Positions 45,390 through 54,630 of a stretch of DNA of 64,000 nucleotides are shown one piece after another (the first letter of the stretch is position 1; the number at the start of each line of letters is the position of its first letter). The translations under genes and the position numbers were made by a program. The stretch spans positions 1-64,000 of the forward strand of contig LGRX02024759.1 in assembly GCA_001247695.2 (NCBI GenBank), in the 5' to 3' direction. Under the pieces are notes generated by a model. The model had not been told where the DNA came from. It saw nothing but the letters and a program-made list of their open reading frames with translations, and searched no databases. This DNA is from Cymbomonas tetramitiformis (taxonomy: Eukaryota > Chlorophyta > Pyramimonadophyceae > Pyramimonadales > Pyramimonadaceae).

Positions 45390-45582
45390 GGTTATGCGCG
45401 TCACCACTTCCCTAGTAATTCTGATGGCACAGCGCCTAGCTGTTGCCATGTTTGGCTAAGTTTTGACACAGAGATGGGGTGGGCGCCCCCTTAGGCAGTA
45501 GTTCGTCTTTTCGCGGTATGGCCTATCCTTGAAGTGGAGATCAGTTTTGGAACATTCTTCGGCAGCAGTATCGTCGCCCGCT

Positions 45583-47967
45583 ATGGCTTCTTTTTACGTT
45601 TCACCTGGCCGGTGGAGAGGGCATTCCGCGTATTGTGGGTCGCAACCACTTTTAGCCAATCGGCTCATGACCTGTTTGATGTTGGTTTTAACGCTGAGAC
45701 TTCTGCAGGGATTGGCCGCTGCAACTATTGATCTAACTGCTGCCGCCACGCTAGCCCACGCTCCCCATCTCACCGTCATTTTTGAAATGGAAACACCGCA
45801 AAGGCCACGTACGCGCGCTAGAGCGCGCAAATTAGCAACTATTTTCGATGATGTTGGGGCATTAAATTCGGCTACCCCCACGACGCCGCATTTGGCTTCG
45901 GCTGACGAACCGGCTGCGACTGCAACGCTCGTGCAGCGATTACGGAAGGATTCGTTCGACGTTCAGTGCGCTAAGACAGCGGCGACCAAGGTCTTGGGGG
46001 ACAAAACAGCAAAGTTTCATGGCAGTGAATCGTCGGCTTCGGACATTTTTTCACAGCTGATCTCCGAAATTCAGCAGCTCTTCACGCTGCAGTCACAGGT
46101 GGTTGCACCCCTGTTTGAGCTGACTGATGCTGATGTCCCTGTCATGCCTACTGCCAATGAACTCCTGTACTCTGTGCTGTTGCTGCTGACCGCACCAGGG
46201 TCTCCTGCCCGTAATTGGGTGGAGGCTTCTGGGGCTGATGTTCCTGCTGATGGCAAACGTGCCACCCTCGAGGTGGTGCGTATGCTTGCTGATGATTCGA
46301 CTCCGCTCGAGTCTTTTGCTGAGCTGCTTGAAGTGAAAATCTCGGACGAAAGTGACCCTGACTCTGGCATTCGTCTTTTTAACAGTTGTCTTCGGGATGC
46401 ACAGCGTCTGCAGGCGCTGCCCGAGGACGCTGTTAAAAGGCAATTCCTCTCTGCCCTGTCTGGACCGGCTTACGCCACGCTGGTTGACTCGTTTGCTCGA
46501 GCTGACCAGCGTGCGGTTGTGAGTCTGCTCACCTTGCAGGCGCGAGCCCGTGAGCAGTACCGCTGTGGGCGGCTCTCGGGCAAGCGCACTGCGGGTCGGC
46601 CCATGTCTGTTGCATCTTGCACCACTGACACTGGCCTGGCTTCGGCCATTGATCGGCTCAGTGCTCAGTTGGCCAAGTTGCAGCGGGCTGTGGATTCCCT
46701 TAAGAGGGGTGGCTCCAAGCCGCCCCCTGGGAAGCACACTCCGCGCAACTTCCACCGACCTGGAGTGCAACCGCTTGCTCGCTCCGCCTCTTCGGAGGTG
46801 GCTTTTGACAAGCGGTCTGGCACCTTTGTCCCAACGTGCAGGCACGAGAAGTGCCGCGCCGTTGGGTCAAAGCATTGGCTGAGTGAGTGTCCTCACAAGG
46901 ACACTCACCCACTGTCCATTTCGGCATCCTACTGCCAAGCCGTCGAGTCTTATGACTCCGACGTGCTTGCCCTTCGTTTTCAGCGGTACTACGACGCTGG
47001 GGATGAGGGGTCCATGGAGCACTTGTGTGCTCTCGTGGGGCAACCCGAAATCTGTGAGCTGTCTGCGCATTCCTTTGCTCCAGAGCCTACGGCTCTGCAG
47101 CAGTTCAAGGATGCTGCTGCCTCTGCTGAGTCTGCGCCTGCTGAGCATCTTTCCATTCTTGGCCGTGTTGCATTTGCTGCGGTCAGCGGTCCGCTTGCTG
47201 GTGGTGTCGCTGAGCCGGCCACTGACAAACAGCTGCTGCCGAAGGCCTCTGCACCCGTGCATGGTGAGCCAGTGGACTTGCATGAGATCGGGCGTGTCGC
47301 CTTTGTGCCGCCGTCTGCCTCTCTGGCTCTCGGCCCGATGGCTCCTGCTGACAACTCTTTCAAAACGTTCAACGCTGTCCACCCTGACTGGTTTGACATT
47401 GACCCTGAGCCTGTTGACGTCTGTGACTCCGATGATGATGGGGAGGGCTCCGACTACTCTCCCGGTGTCTGTCTGACTGAGATTGAGGGGGGTGCACCGC
47501 CGACGGCTGCAGCATTTCGGCGGTTCGGGGTTCCCAGAGGCTCCAGGCCATTTGGCATCGGTGAATTTGCTCTCAGTCTCTTCATGGTGGCTACATTTCT
47601 CTTCAGTGCTACGGCGATGCCGACACTTGTGGTCGGCGGTGGTGTCAGGGGCCTGGTTGAGCCCGGAGCCACCTACGGCTACGGTGCGGTTCATCCCGGT
47701 GATGCATTACTGGATTCCCTTTGTCCGCCTGTGATTACTACTGGTTCGTCATTGCCGCCGCGTGATGTGGCACCGTTCTTTTCTCAATCGACCTCAGCGG
47801 CTTTGCAATCCGATGGTTTTGCCACTCCACTCTGGGATCCGCCTGACCCACTTGGGTCTGGTGGTGTCAACGCCTTTCAGTTATCTTCTCGATTGACTTC
47901 GGATGCTTTTCTTGATTGGAATCCGTCTGCTGAACTCGGCTCTGCCGACCGGCTTTACAGTGGCTGA
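45583..47967 (+). CDS. Gag-like protein of element B, 794 aa
   Basis: ATG 45583 is the first in-frame methionine; a later one at METPQRPRTRARARKLATIF starts the part conserved with element C (ATIFD). A hydrophobic stretch near residues 25-45 precedes it. The capsid-like region has PGSPARNWVEASG and DGKRATLE. A Cys/His cluster CRHEKCRAVGSKHWLSEC is in the middle. An acidic stretch is followed by a hydrophobic segment at about residues 661-682, ending FSATAMP. No protease or polymerase motif is present. The frame is intact. Confidence 0.85.
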   Translation: MASFYVSPGRWRGHSAYCGSQPLLANRLMTCLMLVLTLRLLQGLAAATIDLTAAATLAHAPHLTVIFEMETPQRPRTRARARKLATIFDDVGALNSATPTTPHLASADEPAATATLVQRLRKDSFDVQCAKTAATKVLGDKTAKFHGSESSASDIFSQLISEIQQLFTLQSQVVAPLFELTDADVPVMPTANELLYSVLLLLTAPGSPARNWVEASGADVPADGKRATLEVVRMLADDSTPLESFAELLEVKISDESDPDSGIRLFNSCLRDAQRLQALPEDAVKRQFLSALSGPAYATLVDSFARADQRAVVSLLTLQARAREQYRCGRLSGKRTAGRPMSVASCTTDTGLASAIDRLSAQLAKLQRAVDSLKRGGSKPPPGKHTPRNFHRPGVQPLARSASSEVAFDKRSGTFVPTCRHEKCRAVGSKHWLSECPHKDTHPLSISASYCQAVESYDSDVLALRFQRYYDAGDEGSMEHLCALVGQPEICELSAHSFAPEPTALQQFKDAAASAESAPAEHLSILGRVAFAAVSGPLAGGVAEPATDKQLLPKASAPVHGEPVDLHEIGRVAFVPPSASLALGPMAPADNSFKTFNAVHPDWFDIDPEPVDVCDSDDDGEGSDYSPGVCLTEIEGGAPPTAAAFRRFGVPRGSRPFGIGEFALSLFMVATFLFSATAMPTLVVGGGVRGLVEPGATYGYGAVHPGDALLDSLCPPVITTGSSLPPRDVAPFFSQSTSAALQSDGFATPLWDPPDPLGSGGVNAFQLSSRLTSDAFLDWNPSAELGSADRLYSG

Positions 47968-48149
47968 GTCTGCTTATCTCAAAGCCTGGAGGTGTGATTA
48001 GCCTTAGCCGCAGTGGTGGGTTGTGCCGGGACAAGTCCCCGGGCACCCAGCTAGAAGTATATCTGTTTCCAGTAAAGTGCTGTTTGTTATCTGTTTAGTT
48101 AGCTCCGCTTGCCTAGCCCTATTGGCTACAGTCACAACTCCGGGTGGTG

Positions 48150-48383
48150 TGCTGGACTTTAGGTTCAGGGTTATTATTATGGGCTCTGATAGCCCCTAGC
48201 CTGACCCGTCTCTGATCGGAACTGTGACTCCGCTAGTAGCTAGGATGACAGTACAGCAGTACTGTACTGTCAGTCATTACTTCGTATTATCCGGGTTTCC
48301 GAGATGCATGATAAAAGCACTCGGCCGGACTGTTATGGGAGCTTAGCCAGTTTGTTTTACCGAGCGGAACACCTGTTCTCGCA
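48150..48383 (+). repeat. 3' LTR of element B
   Basis: 234 bp, differing from the 5' copy at three positions including a one-base deletion. It is preceded by GGGTGGTG, a short purine-rich run that could prime plus-strand synthesis. Confidence 0.93.
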
Positions 48384-48446
48384 AATACTGGTATTACCTT
48401 TACCGGGTATTACCTTTGGTAAGATTTGTCCCAGCTATAACATACA

Positions 48447-48657
48447 TGCTGGATGTGACACACCGACAGTAAAGTCTGTCACCTGTCACTTCCTATAGTA
48501 GGCTGGGTGACCGTCACCAGTAGACGGGAAACATCCTTTAGTATTTATGTGTGTATCTCTTTTATCAAGGGAGCTTTTATCGTTCTGATTCCGTACCCTT
48601 AACTCAGGGTTTATTTCAACAGTTAAGATATATTACTTCCACACTATATATCTGCCA
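48447..48657 (+). repeat. 5' LTR of element C
   Basis: 211 bp, TGCTGGATGTGACACACCG to TATATCTGCCA. Followed by GGTTTGGCCCC and a leader ending TGGCTAAGC. Confidence 0.95.
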
Positions 48658-49040
48658 GGTTTGGCCCCACTTGCGCTTTATTTAGCCACTGCGAGATTGC
48701 CACCATGAGTGGCTAAGCTCGGACGCCTGGGATGGAGTGAGGCGCTCCGCGCGTGAGAGTGCCGGCGGTCGCGGGTATGGCCTAAACTTTATGGATTGAT
48801 TTACGGCACGCCGCACCGGTTGGAGAACGATTTTCTTACGGGACTTAACGTTGGACTGGTTTACGTTTTCCGGTTGGATCCCACACCGTTGCGTATCGGC
48901 CGCCGCTACCACACGACTTCCCGGAATTATTTGATCTCTCACGGCTGCCGTATCGGCGACCCACGCGTTTCTTGGCCGCCCGAAACTGCCGCACATCTCA
49001 CGTTTCATTGCCTCACTCCGCCCCTTCAGTCCTTCTCAGT

Positions 49041-51353
49041 ATGGTAGCTTCTACTCGAGCCACCGCTAGCATGGCGAATCGCCGACGAGCACTAGCCACG
49101 ATTTTTGATTCGGCAGCTGCGAGACACGCCAACACTCCAGCCACACCGCCGGCAGCTCAGCCGGCTGCCAATTCGGCAGGTGCTACGTTCCTTGCCTCGG
49201 TGCGTACACTTCAGCGGGAGCACTTCGACATGAAGGTCTCCAAGTCCGTTCGTCAAAAGTTGTTCGAGGACAAGAACGGGCGGTTTTCGGCGGCTGAGGG
49301 CCACGCGTCTGCGATCTTCGCCAGGATGGTCTCTGCGCTGCAGACAGCATTTGTCACGGAGGACATTGGTTTCGCACCCCTTTTCCTACTGGACGATGCT
49401 ACACTTCCCATCCGCGTGGAGGCCAACGCCTTGTTGTTCTCCACGCTCGAGCTCATGGTTGACCCCGCGTCGCCGGCAGCGGACTGGATGGACTCCTCGC
49501 ACTCCACGTTCCCAAATGATGGTAAGCGGGTGCTGCTTGAGTTTGCCCGCCGCATGATCCCGGCGGGTGACCCCTTTCAGGGTCAAGCGGACATGTTGGG
49601 CATCCGCATCTCTGCGGGCGTGGACCCGCATGACAAGATCAGCGACTTCAACGCCGCTCTGAAGGCTGCGAGGACGCGCGCGACACTCCACGATGAGGAC
49701 GTGAAGGCGCTATTCATCAAGTCCCTCGACACCGTCTTCTACCAGCCGGTGGTGTCGCGGTTGCTTCTCCATGATCAACGAGCCGCTCACGACCTCCTCA
49801 CGATTCAACAATGGGTGCGTGAATGCTACTCCGAGCACGTGCGGGCGGGCACCGCCACGGCGTCCGCACACCGCTACTCTCACGGCACGCATTTCATGGA
49901 GGGGGCCGCCGATGACTCCGGTGGACCCGGTGAGCTCGCGGACTTGAGGACGATGGTCCTCGACTTGAAGCGTCAATTAGCCGCATTCCTCGACACCGCC
50001 GAGTCCGGACCGGCTCCGCGAGGATTTACTCCTCGCGCGGACAAGCCGGACCGCCGCATCAAGACTCGTTTCGCGGCCTCGCCCCAGCCTCCCCAAGGGG
50101 GGCAATTGGTCTCAGTCCATCTCCAAGAAGGTGGCCTTCCATCGCGACACCGGCGCGACCGTGCCGTACTGCCAAAATCAGGTGTGCGCGAAGGGCAAGG
50201 CGCGGCATTGGCATCGGGACTGCCCGAACGGGGGCCGAACCGGGCTCTCGGCCTACGCTTTCGCTGAGGAGGCCGAGAACTCGGTGTTGGCCGCAAAGTT
50301 TCAACATGCCATCGACCACGACAACGCCGAGGAGTTCGACGCTCTTTGCATGCTCGCGGGCGGGAAGCCGGACATCTTCGCCGACCTCTCCGCGTGCTCG
50401 TTCTGCGAGGAGGACGGTGAGGCCCTCGTGTCCGCCGTCACCGAGTTCTCCGAGTTGGCGCGCGCGGCTGGGGATTCGACATTCAACGTCAACACCTTCA
50501 CTGCCGACTTGCCGGTGGTGTCGGAGCCACCCGCACACTCCCCGCCCGCGTCGGTTGAGTCCGAGGAGGAATGGACCGGTCCGCCGAACCCCTTCTGCCC
50601 TCCTGTCACCCGCACGTTTGCCGACTTCATTGAGAGCACGGGCATTGCGTTAGTGCCCGACGAGCCGGCCCCGAGCATGAATTTGCTCTCCGCGGTTGAG
50701 GAACCGGAACGCGTGATCGACTACAAGCCCGCGACTTACGTCCCGAGCGACGATGACGACGAAGATGCCTCGGTGACACCGCCGCGGCCACGGTACGGCT
50801 GCGGAAACGGCATTCCGAGGTTCGCGAGGTCTCTCCTCACTTCCTCCTTGGTGTGCGCACTCTTTATAATTTGTGCCACCGCCGCACCGCACGCCATTGC
50901 CGGTGTCGGTGGTGCCGGTGCGCGCCCATGCACGGGTCCACCGGTCGGTGGTGCTACGTGGACTGACTCGGCAGTCCCGGCTACGGAGGCTTCGCCAGCT
51001 GACGTGATTCATGACATGCCGTGTGCTATTCCGCCTCGTCGCCAGCGGCGGGAGCAGAGACGGCAGGGACTCTACATGGCTCCGATGCCGTGGCATCCCC
51101 GGGGCCGCCGCCGCCTGCCGAGTTGTTTGTGGACGGTCCTCCGTTGTCGCCGGCGTCGTCTTCAGATGACGAGGCCCCACCGTCGGGCAGCACTTGGCAG
51201 CACCCCGGTGCAGTGCAGCCTCCCGTGATCGAGATCGAGAACCCGCCAATTTCTTCTACGAATGATTCATCACCGGCCCCGGGGGCCGGCAACTGCTTCG
51301 CAATCACGCTGCTCCGAGCCGGACAGACTGCTCCGAAGACCACTGGTGGCTAG
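49041..51353 (+). pseudogene. Gag-like protein of element C with two frame breaks
   Basis: ATG 49041 starts MVASTRATASMANRRRALAT, aligned with the conserved start in element B. The capsid-like frame shares DGKRVLLE. At a CCCCAAGGGGGG run (about 50090-50102) the frame must change; the new frame, as in element A, reads NWSQS and then CQNQVCAKGKARHWHRDC, the Cys/His cluster. A hydrophobic segment, LTSSLVCALFIICATAAP, lies at about 50830-50890. A second change near 51040 gives a more protein-like tail ending at 51353. The breaks contrast with nearly identical LTRs, so they are recent, programmed or sequencing errors. Confidence 0.7.
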
Positions 51354-51606
51354 AATTGGTCACGCCGTGCCTGCCTAGGAGTTAGCTGTGGTGCAACTTC
51401 CTAGATGTGCAGAAGAGCCCTGTACAGTTGAGCTATGTTTAGGGTTTTGGCAAAGTAGCAGCAGTATCTGACAATTTTGTTGTGACATGGGACCGCCCTG
51501 ACCAAGAGTACAGGCCCCCAGTTGTGCTACAGTTTCCTCCTGAAGTTGAGTAGGGAGTTTGTTTGTTTCGTTTCCCTACTAGCTCCGGTCACCACCCTAG
51601 GTGGTG

Positions 51607-51817
51607 TGCTGGATGTGACACACCGACAGTAAAGTCTGTCACCTGTCACTTCCTATAGTAGGCTGGGTGACCGTCACCAGTAGACGGGAAACATCCGTTA
51701 GTATTTATGTGTGTATCTCTTTTATCAAGGGAGCTTTTATCGTTCTGATTCCGTACCCTTAACTCAGGGTTTATTTCAACAGTTAAGATATATTACTTCC
51801 ACACTATATATCTGCCA
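51607..51817 (+). repeat. 3' LTR of element C
   Basis: 211 bp and identical to the 5' copy except one base (T/G in CATCCTTTAG). Preceded by CCTAGGTGGTG. Confidence 0.95.
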
Positions 51818-51823
51818 ATACAG

Positions 51824-54630
51824 TCACAATGGCAAGTGAATCCCGTTTCTCTAGTTTCAATAAGGACACGCAGCTGTTTAAACTATCCACGTCAGCCGTG
51901 TCACAGATTTCAGATGAACAGTCGCGATGTCAATATCATAGCATGACGACGATGGTCGCGCTCGACTTTTGAATTGTGTTCGAAGTGTTCCATTCCAAAC
52001 TCGAAAGTGCAGTCGTCAACATTTCACGAATACCGTACAGTCGAGTACTACTACTCTACTGAAATGAGAAAAATAACGGACAAAATATTTAATGGGTTAC
52101 AGCCTACAATATGGAACGGTGTAAGGAAAATAACTAGGGGAGGGACATACTCGCCACAACATATATATATAAGGGAGATATATCGCTGAAACACAGGAAA
52201 CACAGGTGGTGATCCGGTCGGTCTAAAAACTGCATAAGATAAAATACTTAGGTGTTTTATCGAGTGCGGTGCGGAACGGTCGGAGCGGTGGCAGATGACA
52301 AAATGACAGGCACTCAAGGCGAGGGGTGAAACAAGGAGAAGCAGGCCCCCATACGGTGGAGGGGAAATCGGCTTCCCCGTGAGGACAAATAGACAGGCAA
52401 GCAAGATGCAAGTGACACTACACGGCGAGGGGTGACACCGGAAGAGACAGTCACCCCCAATTTATGGGGGGGCGAAAGTAAGTCTCTCCATGACGACATG
52501 GCCGCGACCATGTAGCATATGCATGCACTAAGTTTTTTTTTTATAACTTTTTTCAATATGTAAAATTAATTATTGGGGGGGTCTAATTTTCTTAAATGTT
52601 CAAAACCTTAAAAGTTTGTAATTATGAAGGTAAAATAAATCAACCATGTAAAATATTTCTAAAAGTTAGATTTTGGGTGATCCGCCGCATGCCGCGATGT
52701 GATGCAACAATGGCCAACCTTAGAAACTATGATATAGAAGAGAAAGTTTGAAAAAACATAGTGGGGGGTCTCGATTGGGGATTTTCACACGAGTCCCAAG
52801 TACCCCCCACCCCCCACCACCCACCCTTAACACTGTAAAACCAATCAATTCGGCATCTACAATGTTTCGAAGGGCCCATTAGGGGTGGGGGGTCAAATTA
52901 AATTAAAAAAAAAATCAAAAATCAAAAAATAACCGATTTTTTAAAAATCGAATTCGAAAAATCACTCATGAGTAGTGACGAATCGGAAATGCCAGAATTT
53001 CAATTTGGAAATGCGGTCGAAGGCGCGCGGGCGGGGGACAAACTGAAAACTTTTCCCCCAATACAATATGGTACCGAGGTACTGCGTATCACAATCAGTA
53101 TAAATTCAATCGAATATTTCAAATTTGCAATTTATACGAAACACTGTTTCTAACAGAAAATGTTTGTAATAGGGGCTCTACAAATGACGGTGTTAGGTTT
53201 ATACTGATGATGATGATACAGTGACACCGCACCGTCGCGTCGCGTCGCGTCGCGTCGTCGTCAGACGAGAGAGGCGGAGAGGGTGCGGGTGCGGGTGCGG
53301 GAGTGCGAGTGGTGCGGGTGCGGGTGTCACAGCATGAGTGTCATGTTTTCCTCTAACCGCATGTAGAGCTCTACTCAAATTTCATGGATCTTTAATCTTC
53401 CCTGGAGCCTAGCCTTGACGAATCATCTTCTCGCTAGAAAAAATCTACTGGAGAGCTCCAGTGTTCTACACGTACACTGAACACTCGTAGTCGTGTCACA
53501 AGCAGGCGCAGGCGAGCGGTGTGTGTGTGTGTGTGACTGTGTGTGTCGAGACTCAGACTGAACAGATGTGCTCAAGTCGAAGTGTCAAGATCGAAGATGA
53601 AGATCTATCGAGCTCTACTGTACAGTGACAGGGTGTGACACAGATCTTCAGTTGAACAGCAACTCAACAAGAGAGAGTATCTATAATTCTATATATAGAA
53701 GCACAAACCGGTACCGGTACCGCTACCGTGCTATCGTCGAATGAGAGAGACTGTCTTGTTATATTTTATATTATATTATGGATCGTACATGGTACATCGT
53801 TAGATGCAGACGAAAGGTGCAGGTGCCGACTGCTGACGTCCCGACCAGTGTTGCTGGAATCTGATGGATGGTACCGGTAAGATTTCGACGGCTGCCAGTG
53901 GGTAAGGGGGCATTTAACCGATATATGCTTCTTAAGTATGGAATTTGATCCGATGGCTGCCGGTAGCTAAGGGGTATCGCTACCGGTAGCTACCGGTGCC
54001 ACGTCGGATTTCTACAGCACTGGTGCCGACCTGCCGAGGTGGTGGTCGATGGATAAGATGCTACTTTGAACCATACTCATACTGTTGAACTGTCGTGTGT
54101 CATGCGTGTGCGGACTGTTCGTGTTCATGCTCGATGCTGTGAAAGTAGTCGAGAGATATGTTGTCCCGTCTCCGTGAGCTGAAAGCCTGAAACAACTAAC
54201 AAGCACCTTATGAACTTCAACTTATCAGCGATCAAGGTGCAGCTTGTGGCTTGCGTGCTCCATCATTTCTGTTACTGCTGCTAGGTGCGAAATATAGTCG
54301 TAAATTGTATACCTCGCCGTAAGAGGGTGCGACAGAGGAGAGGGTGACAGAAGGTTTCAATTTGCCCCCCTTGTACAAAAGTTTTTCCCGGGCGGTCTTC
54401 TTTCCACCGAATTTTCCACGCGCACATTTGTGCCACAGGTTCAAGAAGACCGAAAGCAAGTTTTTCACAACAGCTTGGCAGATTTTAGGAGATAGAAGAG
54501 ACCGAAGCGACTTTGAAATATTGACTAACGCATCGGTTGTATTGCCATATCCGGATACTCTTCTCGCAATCCTCAGCCTCCGGAACCTCGAGATCTAAAC
54601 ACAGGATTCGAGTCTCCAAACCCGTTAAAA
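51824..54630. other. Gene-free stretch with simple repeats
   Basis: No coding region seen. It holds repeat R copy 2 (next entry), poly-A/T rich DNA at 52520-52960, a CGTCG run at about 53232-53262, GCGGGT repeats at 53283-53330, a (TG)n tract at about 53520-53535, and CCGGTA-rich clusters at 53708-53725 and 53975-54000. The promoter of the GH28 gene must lie in the last few hundred bases, but I identify no element. Confidence 0.6.
52264..52382 (+). repeat. 119-bp dispersed repeat R, copy 2
   Basis: Differs from 35079-35197 at two positions. A degenerate related block follows at about 52428-52490 (GAGGGGTGACACC...GGGGGGGCGAAAG), suggesting that R is part of a longer tandem or an LTR fragment. 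Confidence 0.85.

Larger units (their letters stand above)
45155..48383 (+). mobile_element. LTR element B, gag-only, complete, TSD AATAC
   Basis: Left LTR 45155-45389 and right LTR 48150-48383 start TGCTGG and end TCGCA. AATAC flanks both sides (45150-45154 and 48384-48388). The internal 2.76 kb holds one gag ORF and no pol. The LTRs differ at three positions that I can see, including one indel, so the insertion is young. Without B the hAT right subterminal region is continuous. Confidence 0.95.
41429..48439. mobile_element. hAT transposon, about 3.8 kb before LTR element B was inserted
   Basis: Both ends read TATAGCTGG inward (left at 41429, right ending at 48439). Flanking 8-bp copies are GCATACAG and ACATACAG, seven of eight matching. 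The 8-bp duplication fits hAT. Both subterminal regions are full of GGTAATACCGGGTAAAATACC-like strings in both orientations, probable transposase-binding sites. The transposase gene is on the minus strand. Element B (45155-48383) lies inside near the right end, and element C sits in the right target-site copy. Three imperfect 45-bp repeats occur at about 41792-41905. Confidence 0.88.
48447..51817 (+). mobile_element. LTR element C, gag-only, complete, TSD ATACA
   Basis: LTRs at 48447-48657 and 51607-51817 are 211 bp each with one visible difference. ATACA flanks both ends (48442-48446 and 51818-51822). The site lies within the 8-bp target-site duplication of the hAT element, splitting ACATACA from G. 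The internal part has one broken gag and no pol. Confidence 0.95.

Noticed and set aside
46093..47694. Long minus-strand ORFs within element B
   Set aside because: They are antisense to the intact Gag frame and arise from its codon composition.
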